From UBA5239 sp040394635 (GTDB lineage Bacteria; Verrucomicrobiota; Lentisphaeria; Victivallales; Victivallaceae), in contig JBEBRW010000008.1 of assembly GCA_040394635.1 (NCBI GenBank), positions 58,181 to 122,180 of the forward strand: a DNA stretch of 64,000 bases, read 5' to 3'. This document shows positions 35,881 through 43,906 of the stretch, piece by piece; the first letter of the stretch is position 1; each line of letters opens with the position of its first letter. A program made the position numbers and the translations under genes. The notes under the pieces are model-generated. The model was not told the DNA's origin. It saw only the letters and a list, made by a program, of their open reading frames with translations, and ran no database searches.

Positions 35881-36693
35881 ATGACCGATGAATCACAAAT
35901 TATCGCGCGGCTCCGGGAAACCCTTGCCCGTCATATTCCTTTTGACTTTTCGTTCTGCGGCCACTGCGACCAGGCGGGGGCCCTTGCGGTCCACTTGCAT
36001 GAGTTCTATGAAATCCGGCTGGTTTTCCGGGCGAATGCCGATGGTGCCACCGATTACAACCGGCTCCGGACAGCGGATATCACCATACCGTATCGCATGC
36101 ACCCGCCGCTGAGCGCCGTTGAACTCCGGCATCATATTTCGTTTCATGTCAAAAAAGAAAGTATAAGCTATATCCGCGGCGGGAACATTGTGGGGGAACT
36201 TTTTTCGCCGTCGCTGCCGCTGCTGCTGGATAAACTCGATATGGCGGCGGCGGAGAACAGCGCGCAGGGGTCGCTGGTGCTGCAGCTGTTGTTCGCATTG
36301 GTGCTGGCGGAGTGTTCGCTGGTACCGGATTCCGCCGCCGCTAACACCGGTGCGCGCCGGATCTGCAACTATATCCACCTGAATTATTATAATCCGGACC
36401 TGACCGTGGCCGAAGTCGCCCGGGCGGTGAACTATTCCCCGAATTACATACAATTTCTGATGAAAAAGGAAATGGATACCACGCCGCGTGAATATCTGGT
36501 CCGTTACCGTCTGGAAAAAGCGCGCCGGCTGCTTGCCCGGCAACATTATCAGATCAAGGAAGTTGCTGCCCTCTGCGGCTGGAAATGTCCGCATTATTTC
36601 ACCAATACGTTCCGTAAATATTTCGGATATTCTCCGGGTATGGCCCAGAAGTATACGCAGTCCGACCCGGGGAAAAACGGTCAAAATTTCTGA
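35881..36693 (+). CDS. AraC-family transcriptional regulator
   Basis: 270 residues. The C-terminal double helix-turn-helix (about 160-262) carries LTVAEVARAVNYSPNYIQFLMK and the AraC signature around IKEVAALCGWKCPHYFTNTFRKYFGYSP. The N-terminal 150 residues should hold the cupin-like sensor, but the match is weak. It is divergent from the esterase-sialidase gene and is the obvious candidate regulator of it. No other regulator is nearby. Confidence 0.9.
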   Translation: MTDESQIIARLRETLARHIPFDFSFCGHCDQAGALAVHLHEFYEIRLVFRANADGATDYNRLRTADITIPYRMHPPLSAVELRHHISFHVKKESISYIRGGNIVGELFSPSLPLLLDKLDMAAAENSAQGSLVLQLLFALVLAECSLVPDSAAANTGARRICNYIHLNYYNPDLTVAEVARAVNYSPNYIQFLMKKEMDTTPREYLVRYRLEKARRLLARQHYQIKEVAALCGWKCPHYFTNTFRKYFGYSPGMAQKYTQSDPGKNGQNF

Positions 36694-36740
36694 AAATGAA
36701 CTTTTTTTTCGACAAATGATACTTTTTCGCGTTTTTTTTT

Positions 36741-36768
36741 TTGACAAAACGCCTTTCGTAGCTATATT
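36741..36768 (+). promoter_or_regulatory. Promoter upstream of the FHA gene
   Basis: A consensus TTGACA (36741-36746), 16-bp spacer and TATATT (36763-36768), preceded by a T-rich run (36732-36742). The FHA start is 54 bp downstream. Confidence 0.65.
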
Positions 36769-36822
36769 TTAGTGTATTGTAAGAATATATAAAAATTATA
36801 CTATAATTGAGTTGAGTGTTTT

Positions 36823-37359
36823 ATGGCAAATCCAAAACTGATAGTCCTTTCTGAAAAGTGGCGCGGAAAATCTTTTGAATTGGCAGAAGACTTGCATTCC
36901 GCGGGCCGTTCGGAAACCCAGAGCATTTGCATCAAGGACTCTACTTTAAGTTCACACCACTGCGATTTCATCAAGACGGAAGACGGCAATTATGTGCTCA
37001 GGGACAACAACAGTACCAACGGTACCCGGGTAAACAACGTGCCGATTACCGAACAGTTGCTGAAGAGCAGCGATATCATTCAGCTGGGCGGGGTTGAAAT
37101 CCTGTACGACTTCGACGACGGACTGTCGACGGCTTCGCTGACCCGCACCAAGACCGGTATTGACCTCGACAGTACCGATATCGCGATGAAAACCGTGGTT
37201 ACCAAAATGGATAATCTCTCGCCGTTCGCCCAGGAAGAGCGGAAAAAAGGGATTATGAGTCAGAAACTTGTTATCGCCGGGATCGGCCTGCTTGCATTGT
37301 GTATCGTGGGATTGCTGGTCGTCGTTCTGGTACTTATAATCAAGGCCAATTCTCAATAG
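36823..37359 (+). CDS. FHA-domain protein with C-terminal membrane anchor
   Basis: 178 residues. The N-terminal FHA phosphothreonine-binding fold (about 5-95) shows the GR, SSHH and NNSTNGTRVN signature. A linker and a single C-terminal transmembrane helix (about 150-173) anchor it, with the FHA domain in the cytoplasm. A Hanks-type kinase (2872-3921) in the window could provide phosphothreonine targets, though the two genes are unlinked. It sits 73 bp before ftsH; no clear Shine-Dalgarno precedes its ATG. Confidence 0.88.
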   Translation: MANPKLIVLSEKWRGKSFELAEDLHSAGRSETQSICIKDSTLSSHHCDFIKTEDGNYVLRDNNSTNGTRVNNVPITEQLLKSSDIIQLGGVEILYDFDDGLSTASLTRTKTGIDLDSTDIAMKTVVTKMDNLSPFAQEERKKGIMSQKLVIAGIGLLALCIVGLLVVVLVLIIKANSQ

Positions 37360-37432
37360 AATTCGCTTTAACAATCATAGCGTCATGACATCCCGCCGGG
37401 ATTTTTGCGTATAAATTATTTCAGGATTTTAC

Positions 37433-39478
37433 ATGGACAACAACGACAATAAAGGCGTGCCGCCGGAAAACCAGAACAAGAACCTTCCTCCTCCTCCGCC
37501 GCCGAACCCGGGCCGCCGTGCCCCGGTGTCGCTGCTGATCTGGCTCGGCTTGTTTGTGCTGGTCGGCGTTCTGGTAGTGATGAAGAGCGGCGGCGATACG
37601 CTGGGCGGACCCAGCCGCAATATTTCACAGACCGATTTCGAAGACTATCTGCAGAAGGGTTTGATCATCTCGGCGCGCAGCCGGGCCGAGTCCGACCGTA
37701 TCATCAATATCGACGGCGAGCGCTATGTGACCCTGGACAATGTCGACAAGACCGTTCCGGCGGCCAAAGTCAAAAAAGGCGAGGACCCCAACCGCGTGGC
37801 CTACAAAACCCGCGTGATCTACTCGGAACGCCTCGAAGGGCTGATGAGCCAGGCTAACATCAAGCGCGACGTCGAAACCCGCGAGAACTGGTGGAACATG
37901 CTGTTCACCATCATTCCGATCGTGCTGATTATCGGGCTGTTTTATTTCCTCTTTTCGCGCCAGATGAAAATGGCCGGTCGGGGCGCCATGCAGTTCGGCA
38001 AGAGCCGCGCCCGCATGATCATGCCGAATGAACTCAATATCACCTTTGACGACATCGCCGGCTGCGACGAAGCCAAGGAAGAAATCAGCGAAATCATTTC
38101 GTTCCTGAAGGACCCGCTCAAATTCAAGATGATCGGCGGCAAGATCCCGAAAGGCTGCCTGCTGATGGGCCCCCCCGGGACCGGTAAGACGCTGCTGGCC
38201 AAGGCGGTGGCGGCGGAGGCGAATGTGCCGTTTTTCTCGATCAGCGGTTCGGACTTTGTGGAAATGTTCGTGGGGGTCGGCGCGAGCCGCGTCCGCGATA
38301 TGTTCGAACAGGCCCGCAAGCATATGCCGAGCCTGATTTTCATCGACGAAATCGACGCGGTCGGGCGCTCCCGTTTCTCCGGATTGGGCGGCGGCCACGA
38401 CGAACGTGAACAGACGCTGAACGCCATGCTGGTGGAAATGGACGGTCTGGAAACCCAGGCCGGAGTGATTGTCATCGCCGCGACGAACCGTCCGGACGTG
38501 CTGGACCCGGCGCTGCTGCGCCCCGGCCGTTTCGACCGTCAGATCGTGCTTGACCTGCCCGATATCAAGGGGCGCCGCCAGGTGCTCGATGTCCATATCA
38601 AGAATATCCGCATCACCAAAGATGTTGACCTGGATACCATTGCCAAGACCACGCCCGGATTCTCCGGCGCGGACCTCGCCAACCTCTGCAACGAAGCCGC
38701 GTTGCTGGCCGCCCGCAATGACCGCGAAGCCGCCAACCAGGATGACATGGAAGAGGCCCGCGACAAGGTCCGCTGGGGTCGCGAGCGCCGCAGCCGCACC
38801 ATCAATGAGCGCGAGCGCAAGCTCACCGCTTATCACGAAGCCGGCCATACGTTGATGGCGATGTATTGCGAACACGCCACTCCGGTGCACAAAGTCACGA
38901 TCATCCCGCGCGGCCGCGCCTACCTTGGCGCCACCATGACCATGCCGACCGAGGATTCCTATACCCAGAGCCGCAACGAACTGGTAGACGAACTCGCCGT
39001 CCTGATGGGCGGCCGGGTGGCCGAGGAACTCGTTTTCAAGGACATCACCAGCGGCGCCTCCGGGGACATCGAACACGCTTCGCGCATTGCCCGTCTGATG
39101 GTCTGTGCGTTCGGCATGAACGAGGAAATCGGGCCGATCCGCTATGGCGATTTGACCCATCCGGTTTACGTGCGCGCCGACCAGGGACAGGGCGACAGCT
39201 ACAGCCAGGAAACCGCCGCCAAGATCGATATTCAGGTACAGAACATCATCGGCAGCGCCCTGACACGCGCCCGCAAACTGCTCAATGAACACTATGCCGA
39301 ACTCGAAAAGCTGGCGCAGGAACTGCTGGAAAAAGAATCCCTGACCGGCGAGGAAGTTCGCGTACTGCTCGGTTTGCCGCCGATCGAAGGCGACAAGGCC
39401 TTTGAAAAGGATATCAGGCCGACCGACGGACCCGCCGATGTGGTGATCGCTCCGGACGCCCTCACCCCCGGACAGTAA
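37433..39478 (+). CDS. ftsH: ATP-dependent zinc metalloprotease FtsH
   Basis: 681 residues. A proline-rich N-terminus and transmembrane helix (about 31-50) lead to a short periplasmic domain and a second helix (about 155-177). The AAA module has Walker A GPPGTGKT (246-253), Walker B LIFIDEID and the second region of homology (ATNRPDVLDPALLRPGRFDRQ). The M41 protease site is HEAGH at about 468. It degrades misassembled membrane proteins and regulators, including LPS-synthesis enzymes in E. coli. Its stop overlaps the DUF167 start (TAATG). Confidence 0.97.
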   Translation: MDNNDNKGVPPENQNKNLPPPPPPNPGRRAPVSLLIWLGLFVLVGVLVVMKSGGDTLGGPSRNISQTDFEDYLQKGLIISARSRAESDRIINIDGERYVTLDNVDKTVPAAKVKKGEDPNRVAYKTRVIYSERLEGLMSQANIKRDVETRENWWNMLFTIIPIVLIIGLFYFLFSRQMKMAGRGAMQFGKSRARMIMPNELNITFDDIAGCDEAKEEISEIISFLKDPLKFKMIGGKIPKGCLLMGPPGTGKTLLAKAVAAEANVPFFSISGSDFVEMFVGVGASRVRDMFEQARKHMPSLIFIDEIDAVGRSRFSGLGGGHDEREQTLNAMLVEMDGLETQAGVIVIAATNRPDVLDPALLRPGRFDRQIVLDLPDIKGRRQVLDVHIKNIRITKDVDLDTIAKTTPGFSGADLANLCNEAALLAARNDREAANQDDMEEARDKVRWGRERRSRTINERERKLTAYHEAGHTLMAMYCEHATPVHKVTIIPRGRAYLGATMTMPTEDSYTQSRNELVDELAVLMGGRVAEELVFKDITSGASGDIEHASRIARLMVCAFGMNEEIGPIRYGDLTHPVYVRADQGQGDSYSQETAAKIDIQVQNIIGSALTRARKLLNEHYAELEKLAQELLEKESLTGEEVRVLLGLPPIEGDKAFEKDIRPTDGPADVVIAPDALTPGQ

Positions 39479-39786
39479 TGCTCGCCGAAGAGCTCGACGC
39501 ACTAATCAAGGAGACCCCGAAAGGTCTCCTTTTACCTTGTTGGATCCAGCCGAAATCGTCGAAAGACGCCATTGCCGGGGTTCATGGCGACGCCGTCAAG
39601 ATCTCCATCACCGCCCCCCCTGTGGACGGCAAAGCGAACGCCCACCTCTGCAAATTCATCGCCAAGCTGACCGGTCTCTCGAAGTCCCTGGTGGAGCTCG
39701 ATTCCGGCCACACCTCCCGCCGCAAAGTCCTGGCGCTGATCGGGATTTCCAAACCGGACCTCATCGCCCGCCTGATCGCATCATAG
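39478..39786 (+). CDS. DUF167 (YggU-like) protein
   Basis: 102 residues with the family pattern: WIQPKSSKDAIAGVHGDAVKI, then APPVDGKANAHLCKFIAKL and the closing SGHTSRRKVL. The family is small, basic and has no firm role. It is translationally coupled to ftsH by a 1-bp overlap. Its end overlaps the convergent glycosidase gene by 6 bp. Confidence 0.9.
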   Translation: MLAEELDALIKETPKGLLLPCWIQPKSSKDAIAGVHGDAVKISITAPPVDGKANAHLCKFIAKLTGLSKSLVELDSGHTSRRKVLALIGISKPDLIARLIAS

Positions 39787-41901
39787 CAACTGCCCGAGGT
39801 CTTCGAACCGCCAGTTCCAGTCCTTGGGCTTGGGGCAGTGGGCCAGCATGGCCGCGGCGGTCAGCAGTCCGCCGTTGCCGGGCAGGTAGCATGGCAGGTC
39901 GGGCGACTGATGGTTGTGGCCGTTGATCAGATAACAGTTGGCGGGGGTGTCCATGAGCAGGATTTTGAGCGCGGTTTGCGGTTCGCCCAGCCGGATGGCG
40001 GTCAGGGCGGCCAGGGGGTAATCCCAGCCCCAGCTCTCGCGGCGCCAGTCCCAGGCAGCGAGCAGGTCATGAAGCGTGCGCCGCATGACTTCACGGTCGC
40101 AATGCCGGCCCGGCAGCATGCCGCAGATTCCCAGCATCATCGGATGGGAATACTTTTTGCCTGCCGCCGAGAAGGTGTCCGGGGCGGATTCGCCGGCTGT
40201 GTAATGGCCGTTAAAGGGCTGCGGCACCGGATAACGGCTGAGGATGTCATCGACCCTGCGATCGCGCGGCAGGCGGCGTCTCTCGCGCCATATCTGCGCG
40301 GTTTCCAGTGCCCATTGGATGTACGAGGTTTCAAAGGTCGGATTGATGGAGTTCCGGTCGCGAAAAATTTCGGCGGCGTCGATGACCTGGGGACCGACCC
40401 GGTAACGCCCGGCAACCGGATCGAAACAGAGGAAATCGGCCAGGAACGTGGCAGTTTCGTCGACGATCTGCCCGAAATAATCGAGCGTTTCGGCATTCGG
40501 GTGCCGCCGGTAAAACAGCTCCGCATAATAGACCGGGTGCGGCAAATGCCAGATCAGCCACGGCTCAATCGGACTGGGTACCGGATGACCGTCGGGACCG
40601 GAGCTTTTCGGCCAGCGGGCCCCGCGATAACCTTGCTCGGCAGCGAGATTTTTTGCCTCCGGCAGGATTTGACGGTAAAAATCCATGCTTTTCCGCAACA
40701 ATTCCGGACGGTTCCAGAGGTCGAAGTGAACCGCGTGCCACCAGTGCATTTCCAGGTGAAAGCGCCCGCTCCAGCTGTTGCACGCCAGCCCGGTTTCGGC
40801 CGGGGGGTAGATACCCGCACAGTTGATCCGGGTCAGGTATTCAGAGAGCACCATGCGCCGTTCCAGTTCAAACGTCTCATCGGGGCCGTCGGTAAACTCG
40901 AGGCAGCCGCCGGAGTTCCAGAATTCGCGCCAGGCGCGGCGGCTGGAGTTCAACACCTCGGCGGCGGAGAGCGGTTTGCCTGCGCCGTCGAAGAGAATCC
41001 CGAGTTCAAGGCGATCGCCGGACGCGGTGATCTCGAACTCGTGCTCGGAAACGCGTATCATGCGGCCGCCGGAAATCCTGAGCGCGACCGTGTATTCCGT
41101 GCCGTCCAACTGCCGCCGGATGCGGGTGCCGTCCATGATCGTGTGGTGCTTGTGCGGGGCGTCCCAGACCGCATTGTTGCCGTTGGCCGCCGTGCCGCCG
41201 TATGGAAAAGCCAGGCGGACGCGCAAGCTGCCCGCCGCCAGCAGCGGCGATTGGATGATTATGCCGAGCTCGTCGATATCCCCGGCCACGGCGGTCCGGA
41301 CCTCCACCGGGGCACCGTCGAGGCGGAAATGGCTGTGCAGGATGCCCTCCCACAGGTCGAGGGTCTGGTCGGTATCCTGCAGACGGTCGAACGTCAGCGG
41401 GGTACCGGTATGAAATGAGAGTTTGGCGAGGTTAAGGCGGTGCGGATTGCTCCGCAGGTGCTCGGCCCATTCGCGGTTGCGGCCGTTCGGCGGTTCGAGG
41501 TAGCGTGAGTTGCGGCTGCCGCATTCGATGCGCGGATAACCGGCGTAGGTGTGGCCGGGCTTGCCCGGCTGTGAGTGCCAGATGGTGTGCGACATGGTGG
41601 CGAGCGGCAACCCGCGGTTGTATTCGGCTTCAAAAGTTTGCAGCCCGGTGATGTCCGCGCCGAAGGCGAAATTGCCGTTGCCCAGCTGGAACGGATTCAG
41701 GATGTCCGGTTTGCGGAGCCGTGGGTGGTGGCGGCGCACGCGCCGCTCCCGGTCGACCGGATGGGTTTGCCGGGGGCCGGAAAAATTATGGACACGATGG
41801 ACCTTATGGATCTCATGGACGGGTTTTAAAATCAATTTTGATTGTCCATGGTGTCTGTGTTCAGTCACGTTCAAAAACCTTTTTTCACAATTTTTCATCA
41901 T
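39781..41901 (-). CDS. Six-hairpin glycosidase (GH95/GH65-like)
   Basis: About 706 residues. An N-terminal beta-domain (NPFQLGNGNFAFGADITGLQTFE) is followed by an (alpha/alpha)6 barrel with SGRFHLEMHWWHAVHFDLWNR and a catalytic-acid candidate in NPTFETSYIQWA. There is no signal peptide, so it is probably cytoplasmic. The start is uncertain: a promoter mapped to 41938-41965 makes the ATGs at 41901/41898 the first usable ones. The next 40 residues are low-complexity, derived partly from a GTCCAT repeat. It shares operators with the divergent LacI gene. Confidence 0.82.
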   Translation of the reverse strand: MMKNCEKRFLNVTEHRHHGQSKLILKPVHEIHKVHRVHNFSGPRQTHPVDRERRVRRHHPRLRKPDILNPFQLGNGNFAFGADITGLQTFEAEYNRGLPLATMSHTIWHSQPGKPGHTYAGYPRIECGSRNSRYLEPPNGRNREWAEHLRSNPHRLNLAKLSFHTGTPLTFDRLQDTDQTLDLWEGILHSHFRLDGAPVEVRTAVAGDIDELGIIIQSPLLAAGSLRVRLAFPYGGTAANGNNAVWDAPHKHHTIMDGTRIRRQLDGTEYTVALRISGGRMIRVSEHEFEITASGDRLELGILFDGAGKPLSAAEVLNSSRRAWREFWNSGGCLEFTDGPDETFELERRMVLSEYLTRINCAGIYPPAETGLACNSWSGRFHLEMHWWHAVHFDLWNRPELLRKSMDFYRQILPEAKNLAAEQGYRGARWPKSSGPDGHPVPSPIEPWLIWHLPHPVYYAELFYRRHPNAETLDYFGQIVDETATFLADFLCFDPVAGRYRVGPQVIDAAEIFRDRNSINPTFETSYIQWALETAQIWRERRRLPRDRRVDDILSRYPVPQPFNGHYTAGESAPDTFSAAGKKYSHPMMLGICGMLPGRHCDREVMRRTLHDLLAAWDWRRESWGWDYPLAALTAIRLGEPQTALKILLMDTPANCYLINGHNHQSPDLPCYLPGNGGLLTAAAMLAHCPKPKDWNWRFEDLGQLL

Positions 41902-41908
41902 TGAAGTA

Positions 41909-41965
41909 TTGACTTTGCATTCGTATGCATTATAATAAATATATAGCCAGTGCATACGAATGCAA
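41909..41965. promoter_or_regulatory. Divergent promoters with two inverted LacI-type operators (cassette 2)
   Basis: TGCATTCGTATGCA (41916-41929) and TGCATACGAATGCA (41951-41964) are exact reverse complements with CG centres 35 bp apart. On the plus strand TTGACT (41909-41914) and TATAAT (41931-41936) are 16 bp apart and enclose the first operator. On the minus strand TTGCAT (41960-41965) and TATATT (41938-41943) are 16 bp apart and the -35 overlaps the second operator. A repressor on both sites would shut both promoters, perhaps by looping or side-by-side binding. Confidence 0.85.
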
Positions 41966-41995
41966 TACTTGATTTATAAAATAGTGAAATAAAAG

Positions 41996-43036
41996 ATGAA
42001 CCAGAAAGCAACAGTGAGCCATGCCGATATCGCGGCCATATTGAATATCACCCAGTCGACGGTGTCGCGGGCGCTGGACCCGGCGCGCTGCCATCTGATT
42101 TCGGAGGCCACCCGCCGCAAGGTCGAGGAGACCGCAATCAGCCTGGGCTTCCAGCCCAATATCCATGCGCGGCGCACCCGTACCAAATGCAGCGAAGCGC
42201 TGACGGTGGTGATCGATAACCAGATGTCCCCGCAAAGTTATTTCAGTGATTTTTCGCAGAACAACCAGCGGCTGACGTTCGATTCCCTGAATGGTATCGT
42301 CGACGGCGCCACCGAGGCCGGTTTCGAGGTTAAATTGCTGCCGCTGCATTCGCACCGGGAGATTTCGGCGGATTTCCTGCTGCGGCACCTGCAGTTTCCC
42401 TACTCGGACGGTATCATTTTCATGGGGTATCACTACATGCGCAATTTTTATGACGTGATCAAGGACAGCAATATCCCGCATATCATCGTCAGCGGTTCGG
42501 CGGTGCCGGACGTCCCCATGCCGGCGTTTATCCCCGACCCCGAACCGGGCATCCGCGAGGCCGCGGCCGAATTGCTCAAGCACGGGCACCGCAAGTTCCT
42601 CTATCAGGCGTTTGACCTGAAGGGGACGCCGGCTTATCAGTATGAACGCTGTGAAGTGTGGAAGCGCGTCCTGCATGAGCTCAATCCGGAATCCACCCTG
42701 GAAACGATCGATATTCCGGACGCCATGACGTTGCGCAAAACCGCCCGGAAATTCGCCGAATCGCCGCAGGACTTTACCGCGATATTGACCGCCAACGACG
42801 GCGCCGCCGACATCTGGCGCCGCGAGTTTCAATATTACGGGGTCAAAGTTCCCGGCGACTTCGCCATCGTCGGCTTCGACGGCAACGACAGTTTCCCGGA
42901 GCTGAGCTCCATTTCGGTGCCGTATTACGAAATCAGCCGGGCAGCGGCCCGGAACGTAATCGCCGCAGTCAAAGACAACGGAACGGTGAAAGAACAGAAG
43001 TTCGCCACCTCGTTCAAACCCGGTTCAACCATATGA
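41996..43036 (+). CDS. LacI/GalR-family transcriptional regulator (cassette 2)
   Basis: 346 residues. Helix-turn-helix VSHADIAAILNITQSTVSRALD (about 6-27) and hinge NIHARRTRT, then a sugar-binding-like sensor ending DFAIVGFDGNDSFPELSS. It most likely binds the two operators upstream and controls itself, the pseudopilin and beta-helix genes downstream, and the divergent glycosidase. Only AAAAG precedes the ATG, so translation may be weak, as is common for repressors. Confidence 0.92.
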   Translation: MNQKATVSHADIAAILNITQSTVSRALDPARCHLISEATRRKVEETAISLGFQPNIHARRTRTKCSEALTVVIDNQMSPQSYFSDFSQNNQRLTFDSLNGIVDGATEAGFEVKLLPLHSHREISADFLLRHLQFPYSDGIIFMGYHYMRNFYDVIKDSNIPHIIVSGSAVPDVPMPAFIPDPEPGIREAAAELLKHGHRKFLYQAFDLKGTPAYQYERCEVWKRVLHELNPESTLETIDIPDAMTLRKTARKFAESPQDFTAILTANDGAADIWRREFQYYGVKVPGDFAIVGFDGNDSFPELSSISVPYYEISRAAARNVIAAVKDNGTVKEQKFATSFKPGSTI

Positions 43037-43075
43037 AACAATTAAATACATGAACAATTAATGGAGGATCAATTT

Positions 43076-43849
43076 ATGCGAACAAAAAATTTTACACTTA
43101 TCGAGCTCCTGGTCGTGATTGCGATTATTGCCATTCTGGCGGCGATGCTGCTGCCGGCGCTGAATGCCGCCCGGGACAGGGCCCGCGGCATTTCCTGCCT
43201 CAATAATCAGAAACAGGTGGGATTGGGTTTTCTTTTGTATGGCCAGGATTACAATGATTTTATCTTTCTGGTCAATACCAACAGCGAAGTCAGTTACCGG
43301 GCCATTATGTCGGATGCGCCTATGTGGGTCGCTTCGCCCGATGTCCGGTACGGTCAGAAATATTACAGTCACAAATCGGATAACTGTCCTTCGGTTTCGT
43401 TCAAAATCAATCCCGAGACCGAAGCAGGAACGGATAATTATTATGTTTACGCGGCCCCCAATCCACGCAGCGACGGATTAGGCGGCAATGCGGACTGGAG
43501 CATAAATGTGGGGACAGGAGCCGCGGCAATGCGTTTTTATGATCTTAAAGCGATAAAAGGCAACCTCAATTGGGCCTGGGGATTGGCCGATTCACAGCTG
43601 AACAGTACAACCCCCGACCGGCAGTACAGTTTTGTGGAAGCCACGGATAATGCCAATAATTATGTTGCCCGCCACAGCAATGGCGCCAATATGTGGTTTT
43701 TTGACGGACGTGCCGCCAATTTGAAACCGGTCGATGTGGCCGACGTCTGGTACAAATCGTCCATTTCCGCCAGCCGGCCCGGCGGACTCACGGGCGTTCG
43801 GATTTATATCAACGGCGTCATGGTGAAAGTGAACAAGGTAATTCCATAG
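43076..43849 (+). CDS. Type II pseudopilin-like protein with H-X9-DG motif (cassette 2)
   Basis: 257 residues from the ATG at 43076 (TGGAGGATC upstream; an ATG at 43061 is rejected). Leader and methylation site KNFTLIELLVVIAIIAI are nearly identical to the 14986 protein, and the pattern H-SNGANMWFF-DG is the H-X9-DG motif. The two proteins differ greatly in the middle. The gene follows a LacI gene and precedes a secreted beta-helix protein, the same order as in cassette 1. Confidence 0.9.
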   Translation: MRTKNFTLIELLVVIAIIAILAAMLLPALNAARDRARGISCLNNQKQVGLGFLLYGQDYNDFIFLVNTNSEVSYRAIMSDAPMWVASPDVRYGQKYYSHKSDNCPSVSFKINPETEAGTDNYYVYAAPNPRSDGLGGNADWSINVGTGAAAMRFYDLKAIKGNLNWAWGLADSQLNSTTPDRQYSFVEATDNANNYVARHSNGANMWFFDGRAANLKPVDVADVWYKSSISASRPGGLTGVRIYINGVMVKVNKVIP

Positions 43850-43906
43850 TCGCAAGCATTTTATCGAAAAATGAATTTCAACCATTAATCTACCATAAGG
43901 GAAATA

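Noticed and set aside
37625..39502. 625-codon minus-strand frame opposite ftsH
   Set aside because: Antisense shadow of ftsH; no domain signature.
39838..41418. 526-codon plus-strand frame opposite the glycosidase
   Set aside because: Glycosidase strand has conserved domain patterns; this frame has none.
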